Below are positions 35,146-45,127 of a stretch of DNA of 64,000 bases, piece after piece. Position 1 is the stretch's first letter; every line of letters begins with the position of its first letter. The translations under genes and the position numbers were made by a program. The notes beneath the pieces were generated by a model that saw only the letters and a list, made by a program, of their open reading frames with translations, was not told the origin of the DNA and did not search any database. This DNA comes from Halobacillus dabanensis. GTDB taxonomy: Bacteria > Bacillota > Bacilli > Bacillales > Halobacillaceae. The stretch spans positions 47,983-111,982 of the forward strand of contig NZ_FOSB01000013.1 of the NCBI RefSeq assembly GCF_900114165.1, given 5' to 3'.

Positions 35146-35967
35146 TCATTCTTCTCCATGATGGATGTAAATGCCTATCTCTTCTAAAGCTTGATGCAAT
35201 CCTGCTTTCGTATTGACATGGTTAAAGGTTACCCCCATATCAACGAGCGCTTTTGCCGTTTCCGGTCTAAGACCTGTCAAGGTTGCGTGGACTCCGATAA
35301 GTTCCAACGCTTGTACCACTTGATAGATATAATTTGCAACCAGTGTGTCGATCACCGGTACTCCAGATACATCTATGAAAAGGTAATCCAGCTCTGCTTC
35401 AGCGCTATGATTTAAAGAAACTTCCATAATCTGCTGCGCTCGGCTTGTATCAATTTCTCCGATTAAAGGAAGAATGGCTACCCCTTCTGTTATCGGTACA
35501 ACAGGGACAGATATTTCAGCTAACCTCAGTTCTTTTCTTTCCCACTCTAAGCGAATGTTCGCAGAATAGGTTTGGCTGAAATGTTTCGTAATTTCATCCA
35601 ATAACTCATTGATCATTTTCCCTACCTGGACGACCGTTTTGGAAGAAAAATGATCGTCCGTCAATTCTTCCTCAAAAATACCCCATATCGCCCGTCGGAC
35701 AAAATTAATCGTACGGAGCGATTGATACAGCTCGACTTCAGCTTTTACCTTTTGTTCTCCTTCACGGTTAGCCCATAATTCGATTTGTTGTAAAGGTGTT
35801 TCCTTACTAATAATAGCTTCCCCAATTATAGTGAACAACTCTTCCCAATCGGCTGTACGCACGGTCGCTGATCCAAATTCTTCTGTTTTTAATTCTCGCA
35901 CTCGTGTTGCTAATTGATCGGAATTCTGTAAGATTTTTTCACCAATATATATATGTTCTTCTCTCAT
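35146..35967 (-). CDS. RsbR-family stressosome co-antagonist (STAS domain)
   Basis: 273 residues: an N-terminal helical (RsbR-N/globin-like) region and a C-terminal STAS domain. Both phosphorylatable threonines of RsbR appear to be kept: IGEIDTSRA and VPVIDTLVA. RsbR paralogues build the stressosome with RsbS and control sigma-B through RsbT. No rsbS or rsbT gene is next to it, so it is a distant paralogue acting in trans. Confidence 0.85.
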   Translation of the reverse strand: MREEHIYIGEKILQNSDQLATRVRELKTEEFGSATVRTADWEELFTIIGEAIISKETPLQQIELWANREGEQKVKAEVELYQSLRTINFVRRAIWGIFEEELTDDHFSSKTVVQVGKMINELLDEITKHFSQTYSANIRLEWERKELRLAEISVPVVPITEGVAILPLIGEIDTSRAQQIMEVSLNHSAEAELDYLFIDVSGVPVIDTLVANYIYQVVQALELIGVHATLTGLRPETAKALVDMGVTFNHVNTKAGLHQALEEIGIYIHHGEE

Positions 35968-36153
35968 TCTATAATACCCCTCGAATTTTACTATACTTAT
36001 AAAATATAATGTAACATATATAACCGCTCAAAAGGAGTAATATCCATCGGATTCAGCACCGACATACATTATGATAAAGGTAAGTTCCGGTATGCGGGGG
36101 GTTTTTCAATCATACTTCGGCATTACATTTGTTTTGTGGGAATAGCAAGCTTT

Positions 36154-36522
36154 TTATGCGTATCTCGGAAGATCGTAACGACCGAACCATTGATGACGGT
36201 GGTCAGAGAACCAGCGATATAATGGTGAACCTACCTTATCGATACCTGGGAAGAAGAGAACAATTCCTAGGACAGAAAACAATGGTAAGGAAAGTAGCAA
36301 CCTTCTGATCGTGTAAAAACCTTGCTTGATTTCCCCCTGTTTTGTCAGCATATGAATTTCTTCCAATGTATTTCGCCCTTCCAAATATGGGTATTTCCCA
36401 CCGTCTTCAATCGTTTGAACAGCTACCCATTTAATCTGGTTCATCCAATCAAACTTCCGAAAGACCTTTTTTACATAAAAACAAAACGGACACTGTGCAT
36501 CATAAAAAACGATATGTTTCAC
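36154..36522 (-). CDS. DCC-family thiol-disulfide oxidoreductase (DUF393)
   Basis: 122 residues. The redox motif is in VFYDAQCPFC (C-P-F-C), the family marker DxxCPFC. A hydrophobic stretch (LLSLPLFSVLGIVLFF) may be a membrane helix. It overlaps the end of pabB by four bases (ATGA at 36519-36522), so translation is coupled. Function unknown. Confidence 0.82.
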   Translation of the reverse strand: MKHIVFYDAQCPFCFYVKKVFRKFDWMNQIKWVAVQTIEDGGKYPYLEGRNTLEEIHMLTKQGEIKQGFYTIRRLLLSLPLFSVLGIVLFFPGIDKVGSPLYRWFSDHRHQWFGRYDLPRYA

Positions 36523-38279
36523 TCTGCCACCCCTTTATTCTCCATCATTTCTACTTTGATCCAGCCTCTTAGTGCGTTGATCATCCATACTTCGTCGAAC
36601 TCCGCAAGCTCATCTTTCAAAAGTACTTTCTCGGAAACATGCCCTTCGTCTAATAACTGTTGACGAAATGTACCAGCTAGAAGTCCACAATCTATAGGGG
36701 GAGTGAAATACTCTCCTTTCACTTTTACAACAAGGTTGGCAATCGTGAATTCCGTCAATTCTCCTTTTGAATTCCAAAGCAAGGTTGCTTCCGCATCAGG
36801 CCTTTGATGATTCTGATAAATGGTACGATTTGTTGTTTTATGATATAAAAATGGACTTTCTTCATCAATCGCCTGCTTGGATAACGCCCCTGTCATCCTT
36901 GTTTTCGGTTTTCCAATTGAATGGACTTCTACATCAACCTCTCCGTTCGAATCGATCAGCATGCGTAATTTATAGAGCCCTTCAGGGTTCTCATTAGTCA
37001 CGTGTGTAATCTTCCCCTCTAACTTCTTCCGTTCCACGGGATAATCGAAATAATCAGCTGTTGCTAAGACTCTACCCAAATGATAGGAAAGTAAGAGAAC
37101 TTCCCCACCTTCTAATTTCATCGTTTCAAGCAGCTTGAATGGAGGGCGGTCTTCAGTCAACAATCTTGCTTTGGTGTGAAGTTCGTCGAACTCCCCTCTT
37201 GATGTAGAATCCCATGTTACTCCTCCTCCACTGCCATAAACCGCCTGTGACTCTTGCTTATCGATCATAACGGTACGAATAGGAACGTTAAATATCGCTT
37301 CTTTCTCAGGGGTCATATAACCGATCGCACCACAATAAACTTCCCTCGGTGAATCTTCCAGCCTCTGAATATATTCCATCGTCCTGACTTTAGGAGCCCC
37401 TGTGATCGATCCACACGGAAATAGAGAGCGGAACAATTCAAACATTGTATAATTCTCAGGTAAGCACGCCTCAATGGTAGAAGTCATCTGGTGTACGGTT
37501 GGATATGTCTCTACCTCAAAGAGTTTCGGTACACGGACAGTTCCTGGAAGAGCAATCCTGCCGAGATCATTTCTCAATAAGTCTACAATCATCAGATTTT
37601 CTGAACGGTCTTTATCTGAACTCTGCAACTGCTGCTTTTGCTTCTCATCCTCCTGGCTATAACGGCCCCGCTTAGCTGTTCCTTTCATCGGTTTCGTTTG
37701 CAGTTTCTGTCCATCAATACGGAAAAACAACTCTGGAGAAGCAGATAATAAGCGGCGCTCTCCCATGTTCAAATACGCACTATAAGAAGATTGCTGGTTT
37801 CGAACAAGCTTTTTATAAAAGGCAAAGTCATCTCCAGAAAAGTCTGCCTTCAACCTTGTCGTGAAATTCACCTGGTAAGTATCTCCCCGTTCAATCCCTG
37901 CTTTTACTTCCTTTATCCCTTCTTGATAAGACTCGAAATCTCCTTTCATCTCCCAAGAGGATACATCAAAGATTCCAGACTCTCCATCCTCCTCTTGCTC
38001 TGGAGATTCAGGGTGATGAAATACTCCGAACCAGACCAGGGGCCAGTCTGGTGAAGCGTGAACGGTCAAGGCCGGATCGAACGCAGGTGCAGCTTCATAC
38101 GAGACATACCCAGCTACAAAATACCCTCGTTCTAACATGGCGTCTGCCTGTTCAAAAACGGCCTCTACCTCTTCCGTGTCATCCGTACTTAATATGTGGA
38201 TAGGGTCCTGAAAAACCAGAGGAACGGAACCTTGATGGTCGTCTTTGAATTCAAACATAAGGTAAGGGGAATTCCTCAT
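36519..38279 (-). CDS. pabB: Aminodeoxychorismate synthase component I fused to aminodeoxychorismate lyase
   Basis: 586 residues. The first ~370 are chorismate-binding (KTKPMKGTAKRGR, GSITGAPKVRTME, IRTVMID). The last ~200 are a class IV PLP transaminase-like domain as in PabC (LLSYHLGRVLATADYFDYP, TTNRTIYQ, GLLAGTFRQ). With PabA it turns chorismate to 4-aminobenzoate for folate. It overlaps pabA and the DCC gene by four bases each, a tightly coupled operon. Confidence 0.88.
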   Translation of the reverse strand: MRNSPYLMFEFKDDHQGSVPLVFQDPIHILSTDDTEEVEAVFEQADAMLERGYFVAGYVSYEAAPAFDPALTVHASPDWPLVWFGVFHHPESPEQEEDGESGIFDVSSWEMKGDFESYQEGIKEVKAGIERGDTYQVNFTTRLKADFSGDDFAFYKKLVRNQQSSYSAYLNMGERRLLSASPELFFRIDGQKLQTKPMKGTAKRGRYSQEDEKQKQQLQSSDKDRSENLMIVDLLRNDLGRIALPGTVRVPKLFEVETYPTVHQMTSTIEACLPENYTMFELFRSLFPCGSITGAPKVRTMEYIQRLEDSPREVYCGAIGYMTPEKEAIFNVPIRTVMIDKQESQAVYGSGGGVTWDSTSRGEFDELHTKARLLTEDRPPFKLLETMKLEGGEVLLLSYHLGRVLATADYFDYPVERKKLEGKITHVTNENPEGLYKLRMLIDSNGEVDVEVHSIGKPKTRMTGALSKQAIDEESPFLYHKTTNRTIYQNHQRPDAEATLLWNSKGELTEFTIANLVVKVKGEYFTPPIDCGLLAGTFRQQLLDEGHVSEKVLLKDELAEFDEVWMINALRGWIKVEMMENKGVAE

Positions 38280-38881
38280 ACGCTCACCCCTACTTTTTTA
38301 TTTTCACAAAAATGAACGGCCTGCCTGTAATAGTTTTCCAACATTTCGAAGCCGTATTCTGTGAGAATCGACTCTGGATGAAACTGAATCCCTTCCACCA
38401 TTTTCGACTTGTGGCGAACGCCCATGACAACATCATCATTCGATACAGCTGTGACTTCCAGCTCTTCCGGAATGGTCCGGGGAACAGCCTCAAGGGAATG
38501 ATATCTTGTCACATTCAACGAACCAGGCAATTGGCGGAAAAGTGTACGTCCATCATGAGTAACCCGGGAAACCTTGCCATGCATCGGACGACCTCCTTTT
38601 TCGACCCGGCCACCAAAATGAGTGACAATTAATTGATAACCTAAACAAATACCAAGAATCGGTACCTCCCCCCCGAAGACATGAAGCACTTCCTCACAAA
38701 TGCCCGACTCTTCCGGGCGGCCTGGCCCCGGTGACAAAACGAGGAGATCTGGTTCCAAGTCACGAATTTCTCTTATCTCCCAATCATCATTACGTTTAAC
38801 TACCACTTCTTTATCCATCTGTTTAAAATACTGAACTAAGTTGTAAGTGAATGAATCATAATTATCGATGATCACAATCAT
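38276..38881 (-). CDS. pabA: Aminodeoxychorismate/anthranilate synthase glutaminase subunit
   Basis: 201 residues, class I glutamine amidotransferase. Catalytic Cys in LGICLGYQ, His/Glu in GIQFHPESIL; the start MIVIIDNYDSFTYN is a TrpG/PabA signature. An upstream GTG (38893) overlaps AAGGG, so the ATG at 38881 is preferred. It supplies ammonia to the PabB partner. In Bacillus, PabA may also serve anthranilate synthase. Confidence 0.9.
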   Translation of the reverse strand: MIVIIDNYDSFTYNLVQYFKQMDKEVVVKRNDDWEIREIRDLEPDLLVLSPGPGRPEESGICEEVLHVFGGEVPILGICLGYQLIVTHFGGRVEKGGRPMHGKVSRVTHDGRTLFRQLPGSLNVTRYHSLEAVPRTIPEELEVTAVSNDDVVMGVRHKSKMVEGIQFHPESILTEYGFEMLENYYRQAVHFCENKKVGVSV

Positions 38882-39063
38882 AGTTGCGGACACCCTTCAT
38901 ACTTTAAATATAATTCTATTATACTATCCATAACAGTCATTGCCATAGTTGAGAAACTTGGAAAATACAAGTCTATTAACGCATCACAGGAAAAAAGAAT
39001 CGAAAATATTCTTCGCATATATTAGAATATATAGAAAGATACTCGTCGTTAGGGTGACCTCTA

Positions 39064-40422
39064 TTGAAAGAAGACCTATGGAAATCGAAAAGTATATGGA
39101 TTAAAGTTGCACTCATTCTTGCAGGGATTACGATGCCTCTATGGCTGAGCGTCGAATTTTCCGGACTTGCTGCACTGATGGAAGATCTTGAAAATCAGCC
39201 ATCAGGAAGTAAACTGATGATGGCCGCTTTCGGACTCATTTTGCTGAACACTATTCGGGCGCTCCCCCATTATATTGGGGCATTGTTACTTGGAGACGAG
39301 CTCGGGACAAGACTAAAACGCCCATGGCTAAAAGTGCTAGTCCCAATGGCTGCCATCCCGATCGTCTATGCTATCATCAATGGCTATAATTCCATCAACT
39401 ATCATTTCGGTGGGCCAGCCATATTCCTTCTGCTCTCTATCGCTGTGCTTCATTTCCTTGGCAGAGGACAATTGCGTCCTGTTTTTAAAGCATTTATACT
39501 CGCCCAACTTTTACTAGGATTCCAGTGGTTGGATACAGTTACCTTTTTGACCGCATTCGGTTTCGGGGGCGGAGAAATCTCTATGCAAGTAAAAAATATG
39601 GCGGAACAACTAGGTTTTGGAAGCACCTTAAGTTTTTATAGCCTGGTGTTCTTCGGGGTCTTCATCGTCAATGCCACATTCCTCGCTGTCTACCTGACAG
39701 TGGCTGAGCAAAAAGCACGGATGAGACAAGATTTGGATATTGCCCGATTAGATATGGTCGAGTCCCGATCCGGCAGGGAAGCCCTTCACCTCGTGCATGA
39801 TTTGAAAACACCGTTGTCACTCATGGAAGGATTGAATTCCTTGATTCAAATGAAAACCAAAGATGAAGAAATTCTTCAATATACAAATAAAATATCCTCC
39901 TCCATACAAGCGACGAGTGATATGGTTTCGGAAATTCTCTATCACGAAAAAAAGAATTGGTGTACATTAAAAACCTTTATTGAATATGTACGAGCCAATA
40001 AGCTTTCAGACTCTGCGACCATCTATGCTTTTGACTTGGAAGCGGATGAGCAAATTGAAATCTATATCAACAAAATCAGGATGACCAGAGCGCTGGTCAA
40101 TTTGATTGATAATGCCAGTGATGCTGTTGAAGGTAATCAGGATGCAAAAGTCACCATCGCCACAAAAGTCGATCAAGAAACCATCTTAATCGGTGTGAAA
40201 GATAATGGACATGGTATCAGTCAAGCTGATATCAACAAAATATGGAACGCAGGATACAGTACGAAATCCCACCCTGGAGTAGGTTTGACATTTGTGCAAA
40301 ACGTCGTGAAAGAACACGGTGCTGAACTATCGATTGAAAGTGAACAAGGGATTGGAACGACATTCTGGATCCATTTACCGAAGGAGAGAGTACGAGATGA
40401 AAATATTAATCATGGACAATGA
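39064..40422 (+). CDS. Membrane sensor histidine kinase
   Basis: 452 residues, TTG start with AGGGTG upstream. About six membrane helices up to ~225, then a HisKA-type region with HDLKTPLSLMEG, an N-box LVNLIDNASDAVEG, G1 KDNGHGIS and G2 GVGLTFVQNVV. The signal is unknown; the integral-membrane sensor resembles 5TM/7TM-type kinases rather than an extracellular sensor. Its end overlaps the response regulator gene by 26 bases. Confidence 0.85.
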   Translation: MKEDLWKSKSIWIKVALILAGITMPLWLSVEFSGLAALMEDLENQPSGSKLMMAAFGLILLNTIRALPHYIGALLLGDELGTRLKRPWLKVLVPMAAIPIVYAIINGYNSINYHFGGPAIFLLLSIAVLHFLGRGQLRPVFKAFILAQLLLGFQWLDTVTFLTAFGFGGGEISMQVKNMAEQLGFGSTLSFYSLVFFGVFIVNATFLAVYLTVAEQKARMRQDLDIARLDMVESRSGREALHLVHDLKTPLSLMEGLNSLIQMKTKDEEILQYTNKISSSIQATSDMVSEILYHEKKNWCTLKTFIEYVRANKLSDSATIYAFDLEADEQIEIYINKIRMTRALVNLIDNASDAVEGNQDAKVTIATKVDQETILIGVKDNGHGISQADINKIWNAGYSTKSHPGVGLTFVQNVVKEHGAELSIESEQGIGTTFWIHLPKERVRDENINHGQ

Positions 40423-41017
40423 TGAATCCTTACGCTATATGCTGACAGAATTTTGCAAACACGCCCAATGGGATTCAGAAACAGCCACCAACGGCCGTGA
40501 GGGTGTAGATATGTTTTTGAAGAAAAACTATGATGTAATTCTCGTGGATTATCATATGCCAGAGATGGATGGGCTGCAGACTGTAAGAGAAATACGCAAG
40601 CACAACTCTACTGTCCCTATCCTTGTCCTTACAGTGGATGAACGACAGGAAGTTGCTGATCGATTCCTTGAAGAAGGCGCTACAGACTTTGCATTGAAAC
40701 CAGTCAAAGCCCCTGATTTGATTTCGAGAATCAAATTACATGCACAAATCGCCAATATGAAGAATGCTCAAGTGGAAGAAGAAGATGTTTTTACTGCCAA
40801 GGGGATCAGCAAAGGGACATTGCAATCTATCTCGAATTATTTGCAAAAGAACAGGGATGCTTACCCTGTCGACGAAATTTCAAAAGAGATCGGTCTTGCC
40901 TACCCTACGGTTTACCGTTATTTAATGCACCTCCTGGAAGAAGGGAAAGTGAAGCAAGTCGTCAGCCATCAAAAAATCGGACGTCCTAAGAAACTGTATA
41001 AATGGTATGCCCATTAG
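40397..41017 (+). CDS. Response regulator with CitT/DctR-like C-terminal winged helix
   Basis: 206 residues. The receiver domain has acid pocket D7/D9, phospho-Asp D51 (VILVDYHMPEMDG), T in LTVDE and K in ALKPVK. The C-terminal HTH (VDEISKEIGLAYPTVYRYLMHL, then GRPKKLYKW) is like CitT/DcuR regulators. GGAGAGAG upstream supports the ATG at 40397. Paired with the kinase; targets unknown, possibly the membrane protein gene directly downstream. Confidence 0.87.
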   Translation: MKILIMDNDESLRYMLTEFCKHAQWDSETATNGREGVDMFLKKNYDVILVDYHMPEMDGLQTVREIRKHNSTVPILVLTVDERQEVADRFLEEGATDFALKPVKAPDLISRIKLHAQIANMKNAQVEEEDVFTAKGISKGTLQSISNYLQKNRDAYPVDEISKEIGLAYPTVYRYLMHLLEEGKVKQVVSHQKIGRPKKLYKWYAH

Positions 41018-41079
41018 TGTGAAGGAAGCTATAGAAGGGTATTAAGGAGTATAAAGCTACGTAAGAAGGAGTGAAAAGC

Positions 41080-41802
41080 ATGAGAACAGGTAATCCTGTG
41101 TTGAAAAATGATACCTTCCAACGTTCCAATGAACAAAGGAAATCGATGACACTCGGCGGTACTGTTGCTAAAATTTCGCTATTATTTATATTCCTTTTAG
41201 GTACTGCCGCTTATACATGGTACCAATACTCGCTGGGTGCAGATGTTACCATCATGATGCTTATCGGAGGGGGTGGCGGACTGATTTTTGCTCTTATCAC
41301 AGCCTTCGTTCCTAAAGCTGCACCGATTACAGCGCCTATTTATGCCGCCTTGGAAGGCTTTCTTATCGGCGGCTTATCTGCCTTTGTCGAGAGTTCCTAT
41401 TCTGGTATCGTCATTCAAGCTGTCAGCCTGACATTAGCGGTCATGGCAGCATTATTATTCCTGTATGCAACGAGGGTCATTAAAGTTACGAAAAACTTCC
41501 GACTGATGGTGGTATCAGCAACTCTTGGAATCTTTCTAGTCTACCTTGTTAACTTTATCCTCAACTTTTTCGGCATGACGGTTCCTTACCTACATTCTAG
41601 CGGTCCTATCGGCATAGGGATCAGCTTATTCATTGTAGCTATTGCAGCCTTGAATCTTGTACTGGATTTCGACTTCATTGAGCAAGGGGTTAACCGCGGA
41701 GCACCGAAGCATATGGAATGGTACGGGGCTTTCGGTTTGATCGTCACTCTCGTCTGGCTATATATCGAAATCCTCCGCCTTCTTCAAAAGCTCAGACGAT
41801 AA
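41080..41802 (+). CDS. Bax inhibitor-1/YccA-family membrane protein
   Basis: 240 residues, seven membrane segments. Family features: APITAPIYAALEGFLIGGLS and LDFDFIEQGVNRGAPKHMEWYGAFG, the acidic pair of the BI-1 calcium-leak fold. The GTG at 41071 touches AAGGAG; the ATG at 41080 is better spaced. It follows the two-component genes by 62 bases and may be cotranscribed. In bacteria BI-1 members leak cations or modulate stress; role here inferred. Confidence 0.85.
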   Translation: MRTGNPVLKNDTFQRSNEQRKSMTLGGTVAKISLLFIFLLGTAAYTWYQYSLGADVTIMMLIGGGGGLIFALITAFVPKAAPITAPIYAALEGFLIGGLSAFVESSYSGIVIQAVSLTLAVMAALLFLYATRVIKVTKNFRLMVVSATLGIFLVYLVNFILNFFGMTVPYLHSSGPIGIGISLFIVAIAALNLVLDFDFIEQGVNRGAPKHMEWYGAFGLIVTLVWLYIEILRLLQKLRR

Positions 41803-41828
41803 CCGATTTTATTCTATTCAACAATCTG

Positions 41829-42165
41829 GCAGTATTCTGGAAGACTCGATTTCGAGGTAACTGGGATTCGTTGCCCTATGAAGAGGCGGGGGTGGTTGGG
41901 AACTACTCGTCTAGCTCCATCGTCCAGACACGATTCCGCATTTGAACACTTTCCTGTGGGGGAACTGGCGAACTTCCTCGGGCTAAAGCCCTGTGGGATC
42001 TCGCCTACCTCCTTCTCCCACGGGAGTCTCCTAGACTGGCAAGACCCTGCAGGGATTTAATCCGAGGAGGCTTGCCGTCTTCCCCGCGGAAAGTGAGTAG
42101 CTTCCATGCCCCCATTCGTACTTTCCCAGATGTCTCGAAATTGAGCCTTCAAGAATAGGGAGCTT
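41829..42165. repeat. Dispersed intergenic repeat, copy 6
   Basis: Starts GGCAGTATTCTGGAAGAC at 41828 and ends GCCTTCAAGAATAGGGAGC at 42162. The interior has both orientations of the GAGACCCCGC-type hairpin (CTAAAGCCCTGTGGGATC and AAGACCCTGCAGGG). Its right half (CCATGCCCCCATTCGTAC) matches copy 5. Confidence 0.82.
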
Positions 42166-42192
42166 TTGTTTAAGATGGGTGATTGAGAACGG

Positions 42193-42222
42193 AACAAGCT
42201 CAGATTTAAATCTGAGCTTGTT
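42193..42222. terminator. Bidirectional terminator
   Basis: A perfect 15-bp palindrome, AACAAGCTCAGATTT and its complement, with TTTT after it. Serves the leftward hydrolase gene and possibly the rightward unit. Confidence 0.82.
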
Positions 42223-42234
42223 TTGTGTGCTTAT

Positions 42235-43542
42235 TTATTCCTGCTTAGAGAAGCCAGAGCGATGCAAGAAATCGACGATACTATCCGTCAAACCTTGAGC
42301 CAGAGGCAAATCAGGGTTTGAGTAAGTTGCAAGGTTCTCTTCACGAGTTTCCGGAGCTTCTTTCAATACGTGATTCATTTCATCAAACAATAGAACCTCT
42401 GCATCTGGTTTTGCTCTTTCTAACCGTCGAGCCTCTTCAGCAGACACTTGTAGATCGTGGCGGCCATTGATGATCAATGTAGGAACTTCGAGATCTGCCA
42501 GTTGCTCAGCAGGGTCATAAGCCATCCACGAAAGGAGAAAGGGTTGAACATTCGGAGCAAACACACTTTGTAAGGGTTGACTCACTTCCGTTACTGTTTC
42601 CCCGTCCCTCAAACTTTCTAGTATTTTCTGGCTTTCTTCCAACCATTTCCCCTCAAGACTCTCTTTCAGCTGACTTTCTAAAAGTTGATCAATCGTTTGA
42701 CCAGCTCCTGCAAGGGAAATAAAAGCTTCCGTCGTTTCAGGGCCAGCTGCCATCATTCCGACAAGAGATCCTTGACTGTGGCCAATGACTGCAATGTCAG
42801 TAAAACGATCATCTGCTTCTAGAAGCTCCAACCATTGTTTGGCATCATCAATAAATACATCGAATCTCATTTCTTCCTGGGCAACAACTGAATCAGCGTT
42901 CCTCCCTGCTCCACGTTTATCATAACGAAGTGTGGCAATACCCTTTGCTGCCAACTCTTCAGCTAACAGTTTCAAACTATCATTTTTTCCTGGAGACCCT
43001 TGTGAATTACCGTCACGGTCAGTAGGACCAGATCCTGGGATGATAAGGGCTACCGGAGCAACTTTCTCCCCTTGTGGCATTAGCAATTCCCCATACAGTG
43101 CACCTGTTGCTGTCTCTATAGAGAGGAACTCTCCTTCTTCCTCCTCCTTCACCTTCTCCCCTTTTGTTAACGAGAAAGGAAAGCTTTGACCATTTTGTGT
43201 AAATGTCCCTTTTAACTCCTCCCCTTCAATCGTTCCATCAAAAAGAATCGATTGACCGGCTAAGGGCATACGAAAAGATACGTCATTTCCATTTGTTTTG
43301 ATTTCTGATAAAGTAAAGTTTCTAACATTTTGGGCAGGTATCTCAATCATCCCCGTCCACTCTTTTCCGTTATGAAATTCTATTTGAATATTTAAAGGCT
43401 GATTAGGAACTTGTATTTCACCTTCCCAGTACCCTTCTAATTCTTTCGTAGAGGTGCGGTCAGAATCTTCCGCCTCACTGTCGCTTTTATTACAACCAAC
43501 GGTTATAAGCAGTACAATTAGTATTAATAATAGCTTTTTCAT
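42235..43542 (-). CDS. Lipoprotein alpha/beta hydrolase
   Basis: 435 residues. Type II signal with lipobox ITVGC (Cys17), so it is membrane-anchored outside the cell. Residues ~35-130 form a beta-rich domain (YWEGEIQVPNQPLNIQIEF). The rest is an alpha/beta hydrolase: nucleophile GHSQG, acid in INGRHDLQV, His in MNHVLK. Substrate unknown; an esterase of envelope lipids or peptides is possible. Confidence 0.83.
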   Translation of the reverse strand: MKKLLLILIVLLITVGCNKSDSEAEDSDRTSTKELEGYWEGEIQVPNQPLNIQIEFHNGKEWTGMIEIPAQNVRNFTLSEIKTNGNDVSFRMPLAGQSILFDGTIEGEELKGTFTQNGQSFPFSLTKGEKVKEEEEGEFLSIETATGALYGELLMPQGEKVAPVALIIPGSGPTDRDGNSQGSPGKNDSLKLLAEELAAKGIATLRYDKRGAGRNADSVVAQEEMRFDVFIDDAKQWLELLEADDRFTDIAVIGHSQGSLVGMMAAGPETTEAFISLAGAGQTIDQLLESQLKESLEGKWLEESQKILESLRDGETVTEVSQPLQSVFAPNVQPFLLSWMAYDPAEQLADLEVPTLIINGRHDLQVSAEEARRLERAKPDAEVLLFDEMNHVLKEAPETREENLATYSNPDLPLAQGLTDSIVDFLHRSGFSKQE

Positions 43543-43693
43543 CGCTTTCCTCCTTCTTTATCCATTTTACATGAGATGAAGGAAATATATAACATTAAAA
43601 CTTTCAACCTGGGACGTATTCACACTACATAACCTATCACAGTGGAAAGGCATTTTAGTAGTTAATAATTTTATAATTTCTTAACCAAAAGCT

Positions 43694-43716
43694 GCTCCGC
43701 CTTTATCAGGCGGAGC
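43694..43716 (-). terminator. Terminator of the MFS gene
   Basis: Stem GCTCCGCCT/AGGCGGAGC with a 5-base loop and a minus-strand CTTTTGG tail. Confidence 0.75.
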
Positions 43717-43723
43717 ATGTATA

Positions 43724-44896
43724 CTATCCTTCCACTTGCGAAGACTTTCCACTGTTCAAGAAGAAGGTTGTCACCAGCATAAGAACAAGGAAGACTAAGA
43801 CGATACTGAAGCCGCCTGCCATTCCGAAAATTTCTGAAGCAACACCGATAATATAACCGGCAATCCCCCCTCCGATACCTGCAGCAATATAAATCAATCC
43901 TAGAGCAGAGCCACTCGTTCTGGATAGCTGAGTACCGAAAGCTGTCGCCGTCGGGAACAGCGTGGAGAAAAAGAGACCTGCACCAGCAAATAGGTAAGGG
44001 AAATTCTCTGCAACAAGGAAGCTTGCGCCGACCATTATTACAGCTCCGGCGGAAAATGTGATCAAAATAATGCGTTCATTAATCCAGTTCGTCAGGTAGG
44101 CCACACCTAGTCGACCGACCATAAAGAAAATCGAGAAGATAGACAATATTGTCGCGACCATATCTTCTTTACTCGCTTCTGACATACCTCCCAAATCAAG
44201 GGATTTCAAATAAGTCGGGAAGAAATTCGTGAATGAAACTTCTGCAGACACTTGGAAGACAAGGAAAATCATCAAGAACACAAACTGTGCATCCTTCAAC
44301 ATTGGAATGAAAGCTTTCAAATCAATCTTCTCCGCTTTACCGTCAGGAAACGCCACACTTGTAATATAAATGATGACAGCCACTAATAGTGCGGCTATCC
44401 CAATATAAAAGTAACGCCAGGATGCGAATTGGAACATATAATTAAGCAATTGTGGGAAAAGGACCATCCCTAACCCATAGATACCCATCGCAAAGTTGAA
44501 CATTTGGTTTTGCTTTTTCGGGTAAGCTGCAGGAACGATGGCGTTCGAAGCTACACCAAGCGAACCAAGACCAAAGCCTACAATCATATAAAACCCTAAG
44601 AAAAACATAATGTTCGGGGCAAGACCTGTACCTAAAAATCCAAGCCCCATAATGATGGATCCAATGATTGTCATCGTCCTTAATCCCTTTTTATCGGTGT
44701 AATAACCGATGACGACACTTGCAAGTGTGAATCCAAGTTGGAAGATAAAGACGATCAAACCGAATTCACTCATATCTAAGCCTAAATCCTTCTCGACTTG
44801 ATCGAGTACAATTCCTTTTGTATTGGTTACACCACCTGATATGAATTGGGTGAACATAAGAATAATTAGTGCATGGATACTTTTCCCTTTAGTCAT
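43724..44896 (-). CDS. MFS transporter (sugar/organic-acid type, substrate unknown)
   Basis: 390 residues, 12 membrane segments, motif GYYTDKKGLRT between helices 2 and 3. The start at 44896 follows CAGGAGG. No neighbouring catabolic genes point to a substrate. A cre-like half (TGCAAACGCTTTTTT at 44977-44991) lies in the upstream region and suggests carbon control. Confidence 0.78.
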   Translation of the reverse strand: MTKGKSIHALIILMFTQFISGGVTNTKGIVLDQVEKDLGLDMSEFGLIVFIFQLGFTLASVVIGYYTDKKGLRTMTIIGSIIMGLGFLGTGLAPNIMFFLGFYMIVGFGLGSLGVASNAIVPAAYPKKQNQMFNFAMGIYGLGMVLFPQLLNYMFQFASWRYFYIGIAALLVAVIIYITSVAFPDGKAEKIDLKAFIPMLKDAQFVFLMIFLVFQVSAEVSFTNFFPTYLKSLDLGGMSEASKEDMVATILSIFSIFFMVGRLGVAYLTNWINERIILITFSAGAVIMVGASFLVAENFPYLFAGAGLFFSTLFPTATAFGTQLSRTSGSALGLIYIAAGIGGGIAGYIIGVASEIFGMAGGFSIVLVFLVLMLVTTFFLNSGKSSQVEG

Positions 44897-45082
44897 ATAG
44901 TTACCTCCTGAAATTTGTATCAATCGGACTCATTTTCAGGAGGTTCCCCGCAAGATTTGATTTAAAACTGTCTTATAAAATGCAAACGCTTTTTTTATAT
45001 AATTTTAATGATTTCAAAGATACTCGGCAAAGCTTATCATCTAGTTAAAGTCTTGAATATCAATTCATCCAATTCTGACAGT

Positions 45083-45127
45083 AAAAAAAGGAGAGAAAAC
45101 CAAATCGAGGTTTTCTCTCCTTTTTTT
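45083..45127 (-). terminator. Terminator of the amidase gene
   Basis: Long stem AAAGGAGAGAAAACC / GGTTTTCTCTCCTTT with loop AAATCGA; flanking A- and T-runs allow both directions. Confidence 0.88.
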
